A DNA stretch of 64,000 nt from Streptacidiphilus sp. ASG 303 (GTDB lineage Bacteria; Actinomycetota; Actinomycetes; Streptomycetales; Streptomycetaceae). Shown here piece after piece: positions 1 through 8,073 of this stretch. A program made the translations under genes and the position numbers. How positions within the stretch are numbered: position 1 is the stretch's first letter; each line of letters starts with the position of its first letter. The notes under the pieces were generated by a model, which was given only the letters and a program-made list of their open reading frames with translations, made no database searches and had not been told where the DNA came from. The stretch spans positions 310,001-374,000 of the forward strand of contig NZ_JAJLRA010000005.1 in NCBI RefSeq assembly GCF_020991365.1, written 5' to 3'.

Positions 1-138
1 GCATGCCACACGAGCGGTCTCCAGCGGTCCATCCTACCGGTACCACAAAGCAGGATGGACGGGGACAGCGGACCGCGTGAGCAGGGCGGAGCCCGCGGCG
101 AGGGCGGACGGCTCCGGCGGTCGCCGGAACGGACGCAC

Positions 139-172
139 GAGGGCCCCCGCCCGGGGACGGACGGGGGCCCTC
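139..172 (-). terminator. Hairpin terminator after tRNA-Pro
   Basis: An 11-bp perfect GC stem (139-149 with 162-172) lies just past the 3' end of the minus-strand tRNA-Pro. There is no T-run, as is usual for Streptomyces tRNA terminators. Confidence 0.7.
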
Positions 173-180
173 ACTCGCTG

Positions 181-254
181 TCGGGGTGACCGGATTTGAA
201 CCGACGACCTTCCGCTCCCAAAGCGGACGCGCTACCAACCTGCGCCACACCCCG
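181..254 (-). tRNA. tRNA-Pro (anticodon TGG)
   Basis: Read on the minus strand this folds as a standard cloverleaf. The 7-bp acceptor stem CGGGGTG/CACCCCG is followed by discriminator A. The anticodon loop TTTGGGA gives anticodon TGG, which reads CCA. The T-arm carries TTCAAAT. CCA is not encoded. The gene is convergent with nothing nearby and is followed by a hairpin at 139-172. Confidence 0.95.
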
Positions 255-428
255 TCGCAACGACACGTAGCGTACAGGCTCACCTGGGCCGTTCCGCAGG
301 ATTAACGGGATGCCGCCCGGACGGCCGCGCGCGGGCCGCGTGCAATCGCCCGACCCGACCGGGTAGGCTGGGCCCGCCCCGGGTCGGCACCGGCCGCGGG
401 GCGCCTGTGCGCACCCGGGTGTGCACGT

Positions 429-499
429 GCGGGCGTAGCTCAATGGTAGAGCCCCAGTCTTCCAAACTGGCTACGCGGGTTCGATTCCCGTCGCCCGCT
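429..499 (+). tRNA. tRNA-Gly (anticodon TCC), integration target
   Basis: The cloverleaf is complete: acceptor GCGGGCG/CGCCCGC, anticodon loop CTTCCAA (anticodon TCC, reads GGA), T-arm TTCGATT, discriminator T, no encoded CCA. The 3' half from the anticodon stem onward is repeated exactly at 5956-6000. This gene is therefore the attB of the adjacent element, which restored the tRNA on integration. Two more degenerate copies of the 3' half lie near 12,595 and 14,777. Confidence 0.96.
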
Positions 500-509
500 C
501 CGACAGCAG
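465..509 (+). other. attL of element 1 (45-bp direct repeat)
   Basis: These 45 bp, running from the tRNA-Gly anticodon stem to 10 nt past the gene, are identical to 5956-6000. The repeat brackets an integrase and excisionase immediately to the right. This is the expected layout for a tyrosine-recombinase element inserted at a tRNA 3' end. Confidence 0.9.
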
Positions 510-549
510 GGCCCCAGGTCAGCGGCATGCCAGCCGACCCGGGGCCCTG
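507..549 (+). terminator. Hairpin terminator after tRNA-Gly
   Basis: The outer stem pairs CAGGGCCCC (507-515) with GGGGCCCTG (541-549), and a second inner pairing forms within the loop. A related sequence follows each att copy to the right (6001-6043, 12,640-12,683), so the terminator has been duplicated with the att sites. Confidence 0.65.
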
Positions 550-565
550 TCGCGTACCGGGCCGG

Positions 566-1720
566 TCAGCCCGGCGTGCCCGTGCCGTGCCCGTCCGGCG
601 CGGGGAGAGGCCGGCCGCCGGAGGTGCGGGCGCGGGTCACCAGGTCGCTCACCGACTGGGCGATCAGGCGCTCCCGCTCGGCGGTGGCGTGCTGGTAGAT
701 CAGCGCCGCTCTGGCGGTGCTGTGGCCCATCCGCGCCATCAGCTCCTTGGTGCTGGCGCCGGTGGAGGCCGCCAGGGTGTTCCCGGTGTGCCGCAGGTCG
801 TGGAAGCGCAGCCCCGAGACGCCCGCCCGGGCGCAGGCCGCGTGCCAGAGCCGGTTGAAGTGGTTCCGGCGCGGCGTGGTGCCCTTCGCGCCCACGAACA
901 CCCGCCCGTCGGGGCCCGGTTCGGCGAAGCGTTCGAGGTGGCGCCGGAGGTCGGCGGCGATGACCTCCGGGAGCCCCACCGTGCGCACGCCCGCATCGCT
1001 CTTGGGCTGCTTGTGGATCCGCTGGCCGTTCCTCAGCTCGGCGACCGCCTGGCGCACCCGCACGGCTCCCCCGTCCAGGTCGACGTCACGGCGGCGGAGC
1101 GCGACAAGCTCACCCCAGCGCAGCCCCAGGAAGGCTGCGAGGAGGACCAGGGCCCGGTACCACTCCTGCACGGCGTCGGCGACGGCGAACACCTCCCCCA
1201 CCGTCGCGATCGGGCGCTCCGGGGTGCTCTCCTTGCTGCCGCCCTTGATCTGGCAGGGATTCCGACGGATCAACCGGTCCTCCACCGCCGTGGCGAACAC
1301 GGCGCGCATCAGCGCGTACGCCTTGGCGACGGTCGAGGGGCCGACCCCTTCGGCGAGTCGGGCCGCCCGCCAGGCCCGGACGCCGGCGGGGGTCACGTCG
1401 GCGACCGCGACCGTGCCGAAGGTCGGGGCGAGGTGCAGGCGCAGCAGCGACTCGTACAGCTCGACCGTCCTGTGGCTCAGTCCGCGCTCCGCGATCCACG
1501 CCCGGGCGAAGTCCCCGAAGGCCGCCTTCCCCGCGTCCGGGTCCGACCAGTCGCCGCGGCGGAGCTCCGTCTGCTTCTCGGCCAGCCAGTCGTCCGCCTC
1601 CCGCTTGGTCCCGAAGGTGCGCGGGGCCGGGCGGTCGACGCCGTCGGGCCCCGGGTACCGGGCCTGGTAGCGCCCGGAGGGCAGCTTGCGCACCCGGCCG
1701 AAGACACGCTTCCCCGCCAT
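566..1720 (-). CDS. int: Tyrosine site-specific integrase of element 1
   Basis: This 384-aa protein would integrate and excise the element at tRNA-Gly. An arm-binding/SAM-like N-terminal part is followed by a catalytic domain with the full tyrosine-recombinase set: R201 (LGLRWGEL), K240, H307 and R310 in HDLRHT, H333 in MGHS, and the nucleophile Y342 in ALIYQH. The ATG at 1720 shares its A with the TGA of the upstream excisionase gene, so the two are translationally coupled. The open frame extends upstream, but that part only reads through the excisionase gene. The family resembles pSAM2-type integrases. All catalytic residues are present, so the enzyme looks functional. Confidence 0.95.
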   Translation of the reverse strand: MAGKRVFGRVRKLPSGRYQARYPGPDGVDRPAPRTFGTKREADDWLAEKQTELRRGDWSDPDAGKAAFGDFARAWIAERGLSHRTVELYESLLRLHLAPTFGTVAVADVTPAGVRAWRAARLAEGVGPSTVAKAYALMRAVFATAVEDRLIRRNPCQIKGGSKESTPERPIATVGEVFAVADAVQEWYRALVLLAAFLGLRWGELVALRRRDVDLDGGAVRVRQAVAELRNGQRIHKQPKSDAGVRTVGLPEVIAADLRRHLERFAEPGPDGRVFVGAKGTTPRRNHFNRLWHAACARAGVSGLRFHDLRHTGNTLAASTGASTKELMARMGHSTARAALIYQHATAERERLIAQSVSDLVTRARTSGGRPLPAPDGHGTGTPG

Positions 1721-1929
1721 CAGGACGCCACCGCCAGACGAGTCGTACGACGCCCGGCCGGGTGGACGGTGTGGGCTGCGACGAAGTCGGCGAGGGCCGC
1801 TTCGGGGATGCGGACGTGGCGGCCGACCCTGACGAAGGTGATCCGGCGCTCCTCGATCAGGCGGCGCGGGAAGCGCTCGGTGGTGCCGAGGCGTTCGGCG
1901 GCCTCGGCGACGGTCAGCAGGCGATCCAT
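1720..1929 (-). CDS. xis: Excisionase / helix-turn-helix DNA-binding protein
   Basis: This 69-aa protein carries the MerR-like winged helix typical of excisionases: a VAEAAERLGTTERFPRRLI helix pair followed by the wing VGRHVRIPEAAL. It should bend att DNA and direct the integrase towards excision. The ATG at 1929 has a GAGGAGGAGGA ribosome-binding site 6-7 nt upstream, and the stop overlaps the integrase ATG by one base. The xis-int order at the tRNA-proximal end matches pSAM2-like elements. Confidence 0.9.
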   Translation of the reverse strand: MDRLLTVAEAAERLGTTERFPRRLIEERRITFVRVGRHVRIPEAALADFVAAHTVHPAGRRTTRLAVAS

Positions 1930-1946
1930 GCGGCGTCCTCCTCCTC

Positions 1947-2771
1947 TCAGGCCAGCACGTGGGGCAGCTCCTCTCTCGCGGTGTCGCGGTTGGTCTTCCT
2001 GTCACGGGCGATCTGGGCGGCGATCAGCGACTCCCCGGGGGTGTGGCCGACCCCGGCGAAGCGCCAGTGGGCCAGCACGAGCGTGGAGCCCTCCGGCGGG
2101 TCGTCGCCGTCACCGGCGAGTCCGGCCTCCCGGTGCTCCTGGCGGGCGCGGTAGTCGGCGCGGACCTGGCGCAGGGCGCCGAGGGTGGTGGAGTAGCGGC
2201 GGGACTTGGTGGAGAAGTGGCCGCGGAAGCCGAGCATGTGAGACCAGTGGGCCAACAGCCGGTCGGGGTAGTGCGGGTCCAGGTCCCAGCAGGCGTCGAT
2301 CAGGCGGCGGGTGTGCGGCGGCAGGGTGAGCCGGTCCAGCTCCGAGCGCTCGCCGATGCGGCGGTCGACGGTCTCGGTCGCCTCGGCGGCCTTGGTGGCG
2401 TACTTGGCCACGTAGGCGGAGACGGCCTGCTCGGTCAGCTCCCCGTCCAGACCGGACGTGATGGGCTGCACGTCGACCTGCTCGCCCCAGGCCAGCGACC
2501 GGGCCGGGTGCGGTCCGGAGGCCGGGACGGGCACGGCGACGCGGGCGGCGGCGGCCCGGATCGCGGCGTCCAGCAGTTCCACGGTGGCCCAGGGCGGGGC
2601 GGGGTCGGCGGGCCCGCCGGGGCCGTCCAGGCGGATCACGGCATGGAAGTGGACGGCGCCCCGGCGCTGGTACTCGGCGACCTTCGCGAACGACAGCCGG
2701 GCCGCGTCGGCGAAGGCCCGTTGGGACAGGCCGGCGGCGGCGCCGATCTCGCGGCGCAGGTAGATGGTGAA
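1947..2771 (-). pseudogene. repSA: Truncated RepSA-type replication initiator
   Basis: The frame encodes the C-terminal part of a rolling-circle initiator of the pSAM2 RepSA type. It retains FTIYLRREI, then VHFHAVIRLDG carrying the His-hydrophobic-His metal motif, then WGEQVDVQPI and YVAKYATKA with the catalytic-region tyrosines. The sequence switches near 2771 into a transposase gene reading the other way, so the N-terminal half, including the start, is missing. An internal ATG at 2639 leaves 230 aa that begin after the HUH motif. The element is therefore probably unable to replicate by its own initiator. Family recognition is from memory of the motif order. Confidence 0.8.
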
Positions 2772-3127
2772 CCGCTGCCGACGTCACCCAGCTCATTCCG
2801 CTGCTCCAAGCAGTGCCGCCCGTGCGAGGCAAGCGCGGCCGACCCCGGCGCCGCCCCGATGTCGTGCTCGGCGACCGCGGTTACGACCACGACAAGTACC
2901 GTCGCCTGGTCCGCGCCCTCGGTGTGAAGCCACTGATCGCGCGACGTGGCACCGAACACGGCTCTGGACTCGGCACTCAACGCTGGGTTGTCGAGCGTGC
3001 CTTCGCCCACCGGCATTGGTTCCGCCGCCTGCGGATCCGCTGGGAGATCCGCGGCGACATCCACGAAGCTTTCCTCACCCTCGGATGCGCGCTCATCTGC
3101 TGGCGACGCCTGTCACAGCCGGTCTGA
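2772..3127 (+). pseudogene. C-terminal fragment of IS5-family transposase
   Basis: The open frame starts abruptly inside the protein (ADVTQLIPLL...) and runs to the normal end. It keeps RGRPRRRPD, the catalytic-region LGDRGYDHDKYR, the KPLIARRGTEHG motif and WVVERAFAHRHWFRRLRIRWE, including the last catalytic glutamate. The N-terminal two thirds and the left inverted repeat are missing. The junction coincides with the broken rep gene, so the insertion or a later IS-mediated deletion removed both 5' ends. The first ATG-like start in the frame is at 2813, but the remnant cannot be a full transposase. Confidence 0.85.
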
Positions 3128-3625
3128 GTCGTCACTCTCCCGCAGTAGCCATTCCCTGACCGAAGGAGCGCAGTCGAGCAGCTGGCTGACCTGCATGCCT
3201 TCTTCGCGTGAGGTCACCCTCGGCAGCGGGTTGAAGTCGTCGGGAAGCACGTCCAGCAGGCTCAGCACGCAGCCTCCGGTACGCAGCGTGATCAGCAGCT
3301 CGCACCGCAGCTGGCGTGGAACGTCAGGGCGGTGGGACAAGCTGTTCCACAGGGCGGGCCAGAGGAAGTGAGTTCCGTCGGGCGCCGCATTCGCTTGCAC
3401 CCATGCCGGGTCCAACCGCTGGTTCAGGCTGAGGGCACACGCGCGCTCCTCCAGCCTGAACAGCGAGGCTGAATCGATGACCTTTACCTCGCGAGGCAGC
3501 GGCTGATCGAAGTGCATCGCCCCATGCTGCCCGACGACACTCCACGCCGGCAGCCGAGCCCAGACAGTCATTCCGTTAGGAGTTCTAAATGCGGGCAGGC
3601 AGGAGCCAGCCCGATCCGCGGGCAA
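3113..3625 (-). CDS. Hypothetical protein in element 1
   Basis: This is a 170-aa protein of unrecognised family. It overlaps the end of the transposase fragment by 15 bp, so its last codons may have been acquired from the IS. The TTG at 3625 is preceded by AGGGAG at 8 nt; an ATG at 3571 is the alternative start but has a poor ribosome-binding site. No signal peptide or membrane segment is evident. Its codons are less GC-biased than those of the flanking chromosome, consistent with element cargo. It is divergent from the membrane gene at 3782, with an intergenic promoter region between them. No function is proposed. Confidence 0.6.
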   Translation of the reverse strand: MPADRAGSCLPAFRTPNGMTVWARLPAWSVVGQHGAMHFDQPLPREVKVIDSASLFRLEERACALSLNQRLDPAWVQANAAPDGTHFLWPALWNSLSHRPDVPRQLRCELLITLRTGGCVLSLLDVLPDDFNPLPRVTSREEGMQVSQLLDCAPSVREWLLRESDDSDRL

Positions 3626-3781
3626 GGGTAAGGCTCCCTGGCCATGCCCGACCCCAGCCCGAGCAGGCCACCGGCTAAAGATCGCGCCAACGCCCGTGCG
3701 ACATGGCTCCCCCTCCGGTTCCCTAGGATGGCGGTGCGAATGGCTTGATCACCTGCCCGCACCGTACTGCTAGGGGGAAAA

Positions 3782-4318
3782 GTGGAACCCAACGGCGAGT
3801 CCGCCACTCCGGCTCTGGTTTCGGAGAAGGTTCGGTACTACGTGGAGTGGCGCAGTCGGATCCTGTCCCTCATCTTCGGCGGCTGTTTCGCTCTCGTTGC
3901 CGTTGGCTTCGTCCGTTCTGCTGTCGCAGACGTACGCGGAGGATCCATACCGACTTCCGTCTCACTTGTCGAGGTATCCGTGGCCCTGCTCCTCGGCCTG
4001 CTGGCCGCATACGTCGGTGGAGGTGCCGTTGAGGGCACCACCGCTGACGCAGGCGCGCTCACGTTCGGCCGCCCCCTTCGTCGGAGCCACTCGTTGCGAT
4101 GGGCAGACATTGCAATGATCAGCGCACGGAAAGTTGTCACTAATGACGGCATCCACCAGTTCGTGCAGATTGATACCATAGATGGCAAAAAGCTCCAGCT
4201 ACCAGCTCCTATCAGCTGGAGCGGAGGGGAAAACCCGGGCTTCGCCGAGTCGGCGGCGACCCTTCAGTCTCTCTGGGCTGCGGCCACAGGCAGGGGCACT
4301 GCTGACAGCAACAGGTGA
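3782..4318 (+). CDS. Two-TM membrane protein with PH-like C-terminal part
   Basis: This 178-aa protein has a short N-terminal cytosolic region and two hydrophobic helices (about residues 28-50 and 60-83). A C-terminal beta-rich segment (HSLRWADIAMISAR...VQIDTIDGKKLQLP) follows, resembling the small bacterial PH-like domains of membrane proteins. The GTG at 3782 has AGGGGG 6-7 nt upstream. It is element cargo with lower GC than the core genome. The fold assignment is an inference from pattern; the substrate or partner is unknown. It may pair functionally with the divergent gene at 3113-3625. Confidence 0.75.
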   Translation: MEPNGESATPALVSEKVRYYVEWRSRILSLIFGGCFALVAVGFVRSAVADVRGGSIPTSVSLVEVSVALLLGLLAAYVGGGAVEGTTADAGALTFGRPLRRSHSLRWADIAMISARKVVTNDGIHQFVQIDTIDGKKLQLPAPISWSGGENPGFAESAATLQSLWAAATGRGTADSNR

Positions 4319-4490
4319 CAGCAATACCCCCGGACGTAAGGTGACGACCTCGAACGTGGACGGACTGGACCCCCAGGCAGTGCGCTCGGAGCCAGCTGTG
4401 ATGGGCGTCTACGGAATCACCGATAAGGAAGAGCGCCGAAGGTAAAGCGGGATCTCCGACGTTGCGAGGCACGCCGGCGTCTGACCACTC

Positions 4491-4727
4491 CTACCGACGC
4501 TCGCTTCCGTAGATCACTTGCGCGAGCTCGCGTGCACGCTGAACTCGGGGATCACACGAGTCGGCATCCAGTTGGGAGACTGCCCACCCGGCCAGCTCCG
4601 TCACGGTCACGCGCTTACTCCAAACGACCCCGGGCGCCAACTCGCCGATAAGGCCGCGAAGCTCGCTCTTGATCGCGTGTGTGCTCATGTACTCGGCCTT
4701 GATGGGATGAACCACGGTCCTCCTCAT
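4491..4727 (-). CDS. Small hypothetical protein in element 1
   Basis: This 78-aa polar protein has a helical pattern (SELRGLIGELAPGVV...VTVTELAGWAVSQL...RARELAQVIYG). The ATG at 4727 is chosen because GAAGG lies 7 nt upstream; a longer frame to 4865 lacks such a site, and an ATG at 4688 is a shorter alternative. Its size and composition fit a small regulator or antitoxin-like protein, but no motif supports a specific role. Confidence 0.55.
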   Translation of the reverse strand: MRRTVVHPIKAEYMSTHAIKSELRGLIGELAPGVVWSKRVTVTELAGWAVSQLDADSCDPRVQRARELAQVIYGSERR

Positions 4728-5083
4728 GATGCCTTCGTGTGTGTCCGCGCTGCGATTTGCAAGCCTACGGCGCTTGACGCCAACCCAATCCCCTCCCCCG
4801 CGCAGTAGCGACCAGGTAGTGCCGGGCCGCCTCTGGGCCGTCCGCAGTGGGCCGAAGCCGACCAACGACGACAGCCGTCAACGGCTCAGCCACAGGTCAG
4901 ATGTCCGATCGCCCACGTCGTCGCAGGTCGGAAAGCGGGGCCATCACTTCCAGAAGATCTGATTGCCTGAGCTCGGGCGCCTGACCTGGGGTCCGGATCA
5001 AAGTGTGACTTCATGTCTGACACCGGTTGGCCTACCTACTTGGCACCAGCGGCAATGTCAGATCATCACGGTACCGTCGGCCC
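4728..5083. other. Intergenic region in element 1
   Basis: This 356-nt stretch separates divergent cargo genes and should contain both promoters. I see no tRNA, convincing hairpin or additional reading frame in it. Confidence 0.5.
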
Positions 5084-5695
5084 ATGACGTTTGACGGCGA
5101 AACGGCCAGACGGTTTCAACCCAGGGACGCGGGCGGTGATCGGTGGCGAGGTGATGAGCGTCATCGCGTGATGGCCGAGGCGCTGAACCGCTACGGGTTG
5201 TGGGATCACCTGTCGGCGGAGCTGCGTGAGTCCGCAATGACCGAGGTCGCGACCGGCTGCTATCCGCTGCATTTCGACCTTCTCTTCGAGCAGATCGAGT
5301 TCTTCGCGGACGGAGAGGAACTGGCCGAAGGCGGGGTCGAGAAGTTCCTTCGAGCGCTGGCACCGGCCCTGGTGCGATACGGCGTGGTGCTGGAGGTCGA
5401 GACGGCCCCGGATGTCGACGACTACACAGTTTCGATCAACGGGATCGATTGCATGGTTTTGAGGCCCGAGGACTGGGAGGGCGGGGATCCGTGGGCTTTG
5501 TCGACCATCCGTCCCTTGGCTGTCGTCAACCAGCTGCTCGCCGCTGCCGGGCGCAGCGCGCTGCGTGCTCACACCCTCTACGCAGGTGGCAATGAGGGAC
5601 TCATCTTCCTGATGGACCCGCGAGCCGCCGAGGCGATGCGAGCCAGCGGCTTGTTCCCCGAGCATGAAGTGCCAGCGCTGGCCGACGGGGGGTGA
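5084..5695 (+). CDS. Hypothetical cargo protein at the right end of element 1
   Basis: This 203-aa, acidic, soluble protein has two recognisable blocks. One is an N-terminal helical region (DERHRVMAEALNRYGLWDHLSAEL). The other is an alpha/beta C-terminal region with YTVSINGIDCMVL, RPLAVVNQLL and LYAGGNEGLIFLM. The ATG at 5084 is preferred over an upstream frame start at 5027, which would add 19 residues without a ribosome-binding site. It is the last gene before attR, the usual cargo slot. No family is recognised. A pairing with the other cargo genes cannot be judged from sequence alone. Confidence 0.65.
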   Translation: MTFDGETARRFQPRDAGGDRWRGDERHRVMAEALNRYGLWDHLSAELRESAMTEVATGCYPLHFDLLFEQIEFFADGEELAEGGVEKFLRALAPALVRYGVVLEVETAPDVDDYTVSINGIDCMVLRPEDWEGGDPWALSTIRPLAVVNQLLAAAGRSALRAHTLYAGGNEGLIFLMDPRAAEAMRASGLFPEHEVPALADGG

Positions 5696-5955
5696 GTGTC
5701 TAACTGCGTGACAACGCCGACGCACAGCGGTGAACAACCGCGGACGTCTGCGGACCGTCGCTGCAGGTGGGAGACACACCAGCACGAGGTCAAGCGCCCA
5801 GCAAGGTTCGTTCGGGGCGACGAGGTCTCGTGCCCGTTGCGTACCCGTTCCAGCGGGACGTGGCGGGGGCTCACGGGGAACAACGGCGCCGATCGCGCTC
5901 CGGCCCAGGTCGGGGAGTTGCCAGGTCAGCGGTCACCCGCATACGCCGTCTTCCG
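5694..5955 (+). repeat. Att-flanking module, copy A
   Basis: This noncoding block leads up to attR and is partly repeated elsewhere. It contains ACTGCGTGAC, GACGTCTGCGGACCGTC, GGGGCGACGAGG, GTGCCCGTTGCGTACCCGTT and GGGGGCTCACGGGGAA. Diverged copies occur at 9684-9856 (left and middle part) and 12,447-12,594 (right part). The repeated GTGCCCGT-like words could be integrase arm-binding sites; that is an inference. Confidence 0.6.
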
Positions 5956-6000
5956 AACTGGCTACGCGGGTTCGATTCCCGTCGCCCGCTCCGACAGCAG
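5956..6000 (+). other. attR of element 1 (45-bp direct repeat)
   Basis: Identical to 465-509. It is a tRNA-Gly 3' half without the 5' half, the expected scar of integration. The sequence just left differs by one base from the tRNA (CTTCCGAACTGG against CTTCCAAACTGG), which marks the limit of identity. It is followed by a terminator-like sequence related to 510-549. Confidence 0.9.
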
Positions 6001-6261
6001 TGCCTCAGGTCAGCGAGTGTTTCGCCGACCCGGGGCCCTGCGCGTTCCGACGGGTGTTCAGGCGGTCGTGCCAGACCCGTGCCACACCGCTCACTCCCGG
6101 CGGCTCCCATCCGGCCGTGTGCGGCGCTCGGGGCGGGCCCGACCGCGAGCGCCTCAACAGTGCGCAGCCGCCCGGCCGCACTGCGGGGACCACTGCGGTG
6201 CCGGCCACCGCGATGGGCGCGCCGAACGCGACGGCGACGGCGAGGTCGAGCGGGGGCGCGA

Positions 6262-7482
6262 TCAGCCGGGCGGTGCGGACACCCGGCGCCGCAGGTGCTC
6301 GAGCTGCGGCGCGCTCATGCCGAGGGCGGCCGCCCGCTCACAGGCCGCGCGCGCCTCCTGCGCACGCCCCAGGCGGTGCAGCAGTTCGGCGCGTCCGGCG
6401 TGCCACCACGGGTAGACCTCCAGGCCGTCGAGGGCTTCCACCAGGGCCAGGCCCCCGCCGGGCCCGTCCCGCTCGGACACGGCCGCCGCGCGGTTGAGCC
6501 GGACCACGGGGGTGTCGTGCACGGTGAGCAGCACGTCGTACCAGGAGACCACCGCGTCCCAGGGGGTCTGGGCCCAGGACGGCGCCAGGGCGTGGCAGGC
6601 TGCGACGGCCGCCTGCACGACGTAGGGGTCGGGGCGGTCCGGGGTGCGGTGCAGGGCCGCTCCGAGCAGTCTCACCCCTTCTCTGATCATGGCCCGGTCC
6701 CACCGCGTGCGGTCCTGGTCGGCCAGCAGTACCGGACGCCCCTCGGCGTCGGTGCGGGCGCCTCGCCGGGCGTCCTGGAGCAGGAGCAGGGCCAGCAGGC
6801 CGAGCACGGTGGGCTCGTCCGGCATCAGCCCCGCCAGCAGCCGGGCGAGCCGCACCGCCTCGTCGGCGAGCGCGCCGCGCACGAGGTCGGCGCCCTCCCC
6901 CGGGGCGTAGCCCTCGTTGAAGACCAGGTAGACCGTGGCCGCGACCCCGGCCAGCCGGCCGGGCAGTTCCTCGGCTGCCGGGACGCGGTAGGGGATGCCG
7001 GCCCGGGCGATCTTCTGCTTCGCCCGGGTGAGCCGCTTGGCCATGGTGGCCTCGGGAACCACCAGGGCGCGGGCGACCTCCGCCGTGGACAGGCCGGCCA
7101 GGGTGCGCAGGGCGAGGGATACCTGCGTCTCCAGCGACAGACACGGGTGGCAGCAGGTGAAGACCAGGCGGAGCAGGTCGTCGCGGACCACACCGGGGGA
7201 CTCGGGCGAGGGGTCGTGCAGGGCCACCGCGTCCCACTCCTTCGCGGGGCGCCGCGCCTCCCGGCGGATGACGTCGATCGCCCGCCGCTTGGCGGTGACC
7301 AACAGCCACGCCCGGGGCTCGGCGGGGACGCCGTCGCGCGGCCAGGTGAGCAGGGCGCGCTCGACGGCGTCCTGGACCGCGTCCTCGGCAAGGTCGACGC
7401 TGCCGGTGACGCGGATGAGCGTGGCGAGGACGCGGGTGCGCTCCTCGCGCACCAGCAGCGCCACCGCGTCACCGGCAGCCAT
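6262..7482 (-). CDS. ECF42-type RNA polymerase sigma factor
   Basis: This 406-aa sigma factor has region 2 (about residues 10-75, AEDAVQDAVERAL, AWLLVTAKRRAIDVIRRE) and region 4 (about 110-165, VRDDLLRLVFTCCHPCL, LAGLSTAEVARALVVPEATMAKRLTRAKQKI). The long C-terminal extension (DUF6596-like, VYLVFNEGYA, LLLQDARR, AAVAACHA) defines the ECF42 group. ECF42 genes have no anti-sigma factor and sit with a DGPF/YCII gene, which is exactly the neighbour here: 7498-7842 lies 15 nt upstream. The pair is probably co-transcribed from the candidate promoter at 7894-7920. The start at 7482 leaves the usual family length. Confidence 0.93.
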   Translation of the reverse strand: MAAGDAVALLVREERTRVLATLIRVTGSVDLAEDAVQDAVERALLTWPRDGVPAEPRAWLLVTAKRRAIDVIRREARRPAKEWDAVALHDPSPESPGVVRDDLLRLVFTCCHPCLSLETQVSLALRTLAGLSTAEVARALVVPEATMAKRLTRAKQKIARAGIPYRVPAAEELPGRLAGVAATVYLVFNEGYAPGEGADLVRGALADEAVRLARLLAGLMPDEPTVLGLLALLLLQDARRGARTDAEGRPVLLADQDRTRWDRAMIREGVRLLGAALHRTPDRPDPYVVQAAVAACHALAPSWAQTPWDAVVSWYDVLLTVHDTPVVRLNRAAAVSERDGPGGGLALVEALDGLEVYPWWHAGRAELLHRLGRAQEARAACERAAALGMSAPQLEHLRRRVSAPPG

Positions 7483-7497
7483 GTTCCGCCGCCGGGC

Positions 7498-7842
7498 TCA
7501 GAACCGGATGACGGGCCGGATCTCGACCGCGCCGTTCCAGGCGGCGGGGATCCTCGCGGCCACCGCCACCGCCTCGTCCAGGTCCGCGCACTCCAGCAGG
7601 TAGAAGCCGGTCAGCGCCTCCTTGGTCTCGGTGTAGGGCCCGTCGGTGGTCACCGCTTCGCCCCCCTTGCCGCCGGGGACCCGCACGGTTGTGGCGGTGG
7701 CGGTCGGGTACAGGGCGTGGCCGCCCCTGAGCACGGCGGCCGCCGCCTCGCCGAAGGCGGCGTACTCCTTCATCTCCTCGGCGTACTCCGGCTGCGTCCA
7801 GTCGACGTCGGGGGTGTAGGTGAGCGCGATGTACATGGGCAT
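7498..7842 (-). CDS. YCII/DGPF-family protein, partner of ECF42
   Basis: This 114-aa protein contains the signature TTDGPYTETKEALTGFYLLE (around residues 65-85) and the C-terminal GAVEIRPV of DGPF-type YCII-like proteins. These small alpha/beta barrels are encoded beside ECF42 sigma factors and are thought to be their output or sensor. The ATG at 7842 has AGGAG 6 nt upstream; an internal ATG at 7836 is a less likely start. It is the first gene of a two-gene unit with the sigma factor. Confidence 0.92.
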   Translation of the reverse strand: MPMYIALTYTPDVDWTQPEYAEEMKEYAAFGEAAAAVLRGGHALYPTATATTVRVPGGKGGEAVTTDGPYTETKEALTGFYLLECADLDEAVAVAARIPAAWNGAVEIRPVIRF

Positions 7843-7893
7843 GGCTGCTCCTGCGCAGTCCCGGGCCGGCGCCGTTCGCCGGCTTCACTCCCG

Positions 7894-7920
7894 GACGAAC
7901 GGCCGGCGCCGGAATGGACA
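7894..7920 (-). promoter_or_regulatory. Candidate ECF-type promoter for the YCII-ECF42 unit
   Basis: On the minus strand TGTCCA (7920-7915) and CGTC (7897-7894) are separated by 17 nt, 52 nt upstream of the YCII start. ECF42 factors are reported to recognise a TGTCGA-like -35 and a CG(A/T)C-type -10, so this would give autoregulation. Confidence 0.45.
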
Positions 7921-8073
7921 CCTGCACCGGACGGATTCGCCGCCGGTGCGACGGTAGCCGGGACGCGGGCCGGCGGATAGGCGACGGTACGGGTGTCGTC
8001 CGCGCCGCGCACCCGCACCCGCACCCGCACCCGGCCCGCACGCTGGGAGGCGTCCTGGCCGGCGAGGGGCAGC

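Noticed and set aside
407..2329. A 640-codon plus-strand open frame across the integrase and rep region
   Set aside because: It is antisense to int, xis and rep, begins over the tRNA-Gly and has the composition of a GC-rich shadow frame.
5767..7980. A 737-codon plus-strand open frame
   Set aside because: It runs antisense through the ECF42 and YCII genes; the minus-strand proteins have full family motifs.
7993..8034. Six-base CACCCG tandem repeat as a short CRISPR-like or regulatory array
   Set aside because: The units are contiguous without spacers, so it is a simple-sequence repeat at the broken left end of the IS remnant.
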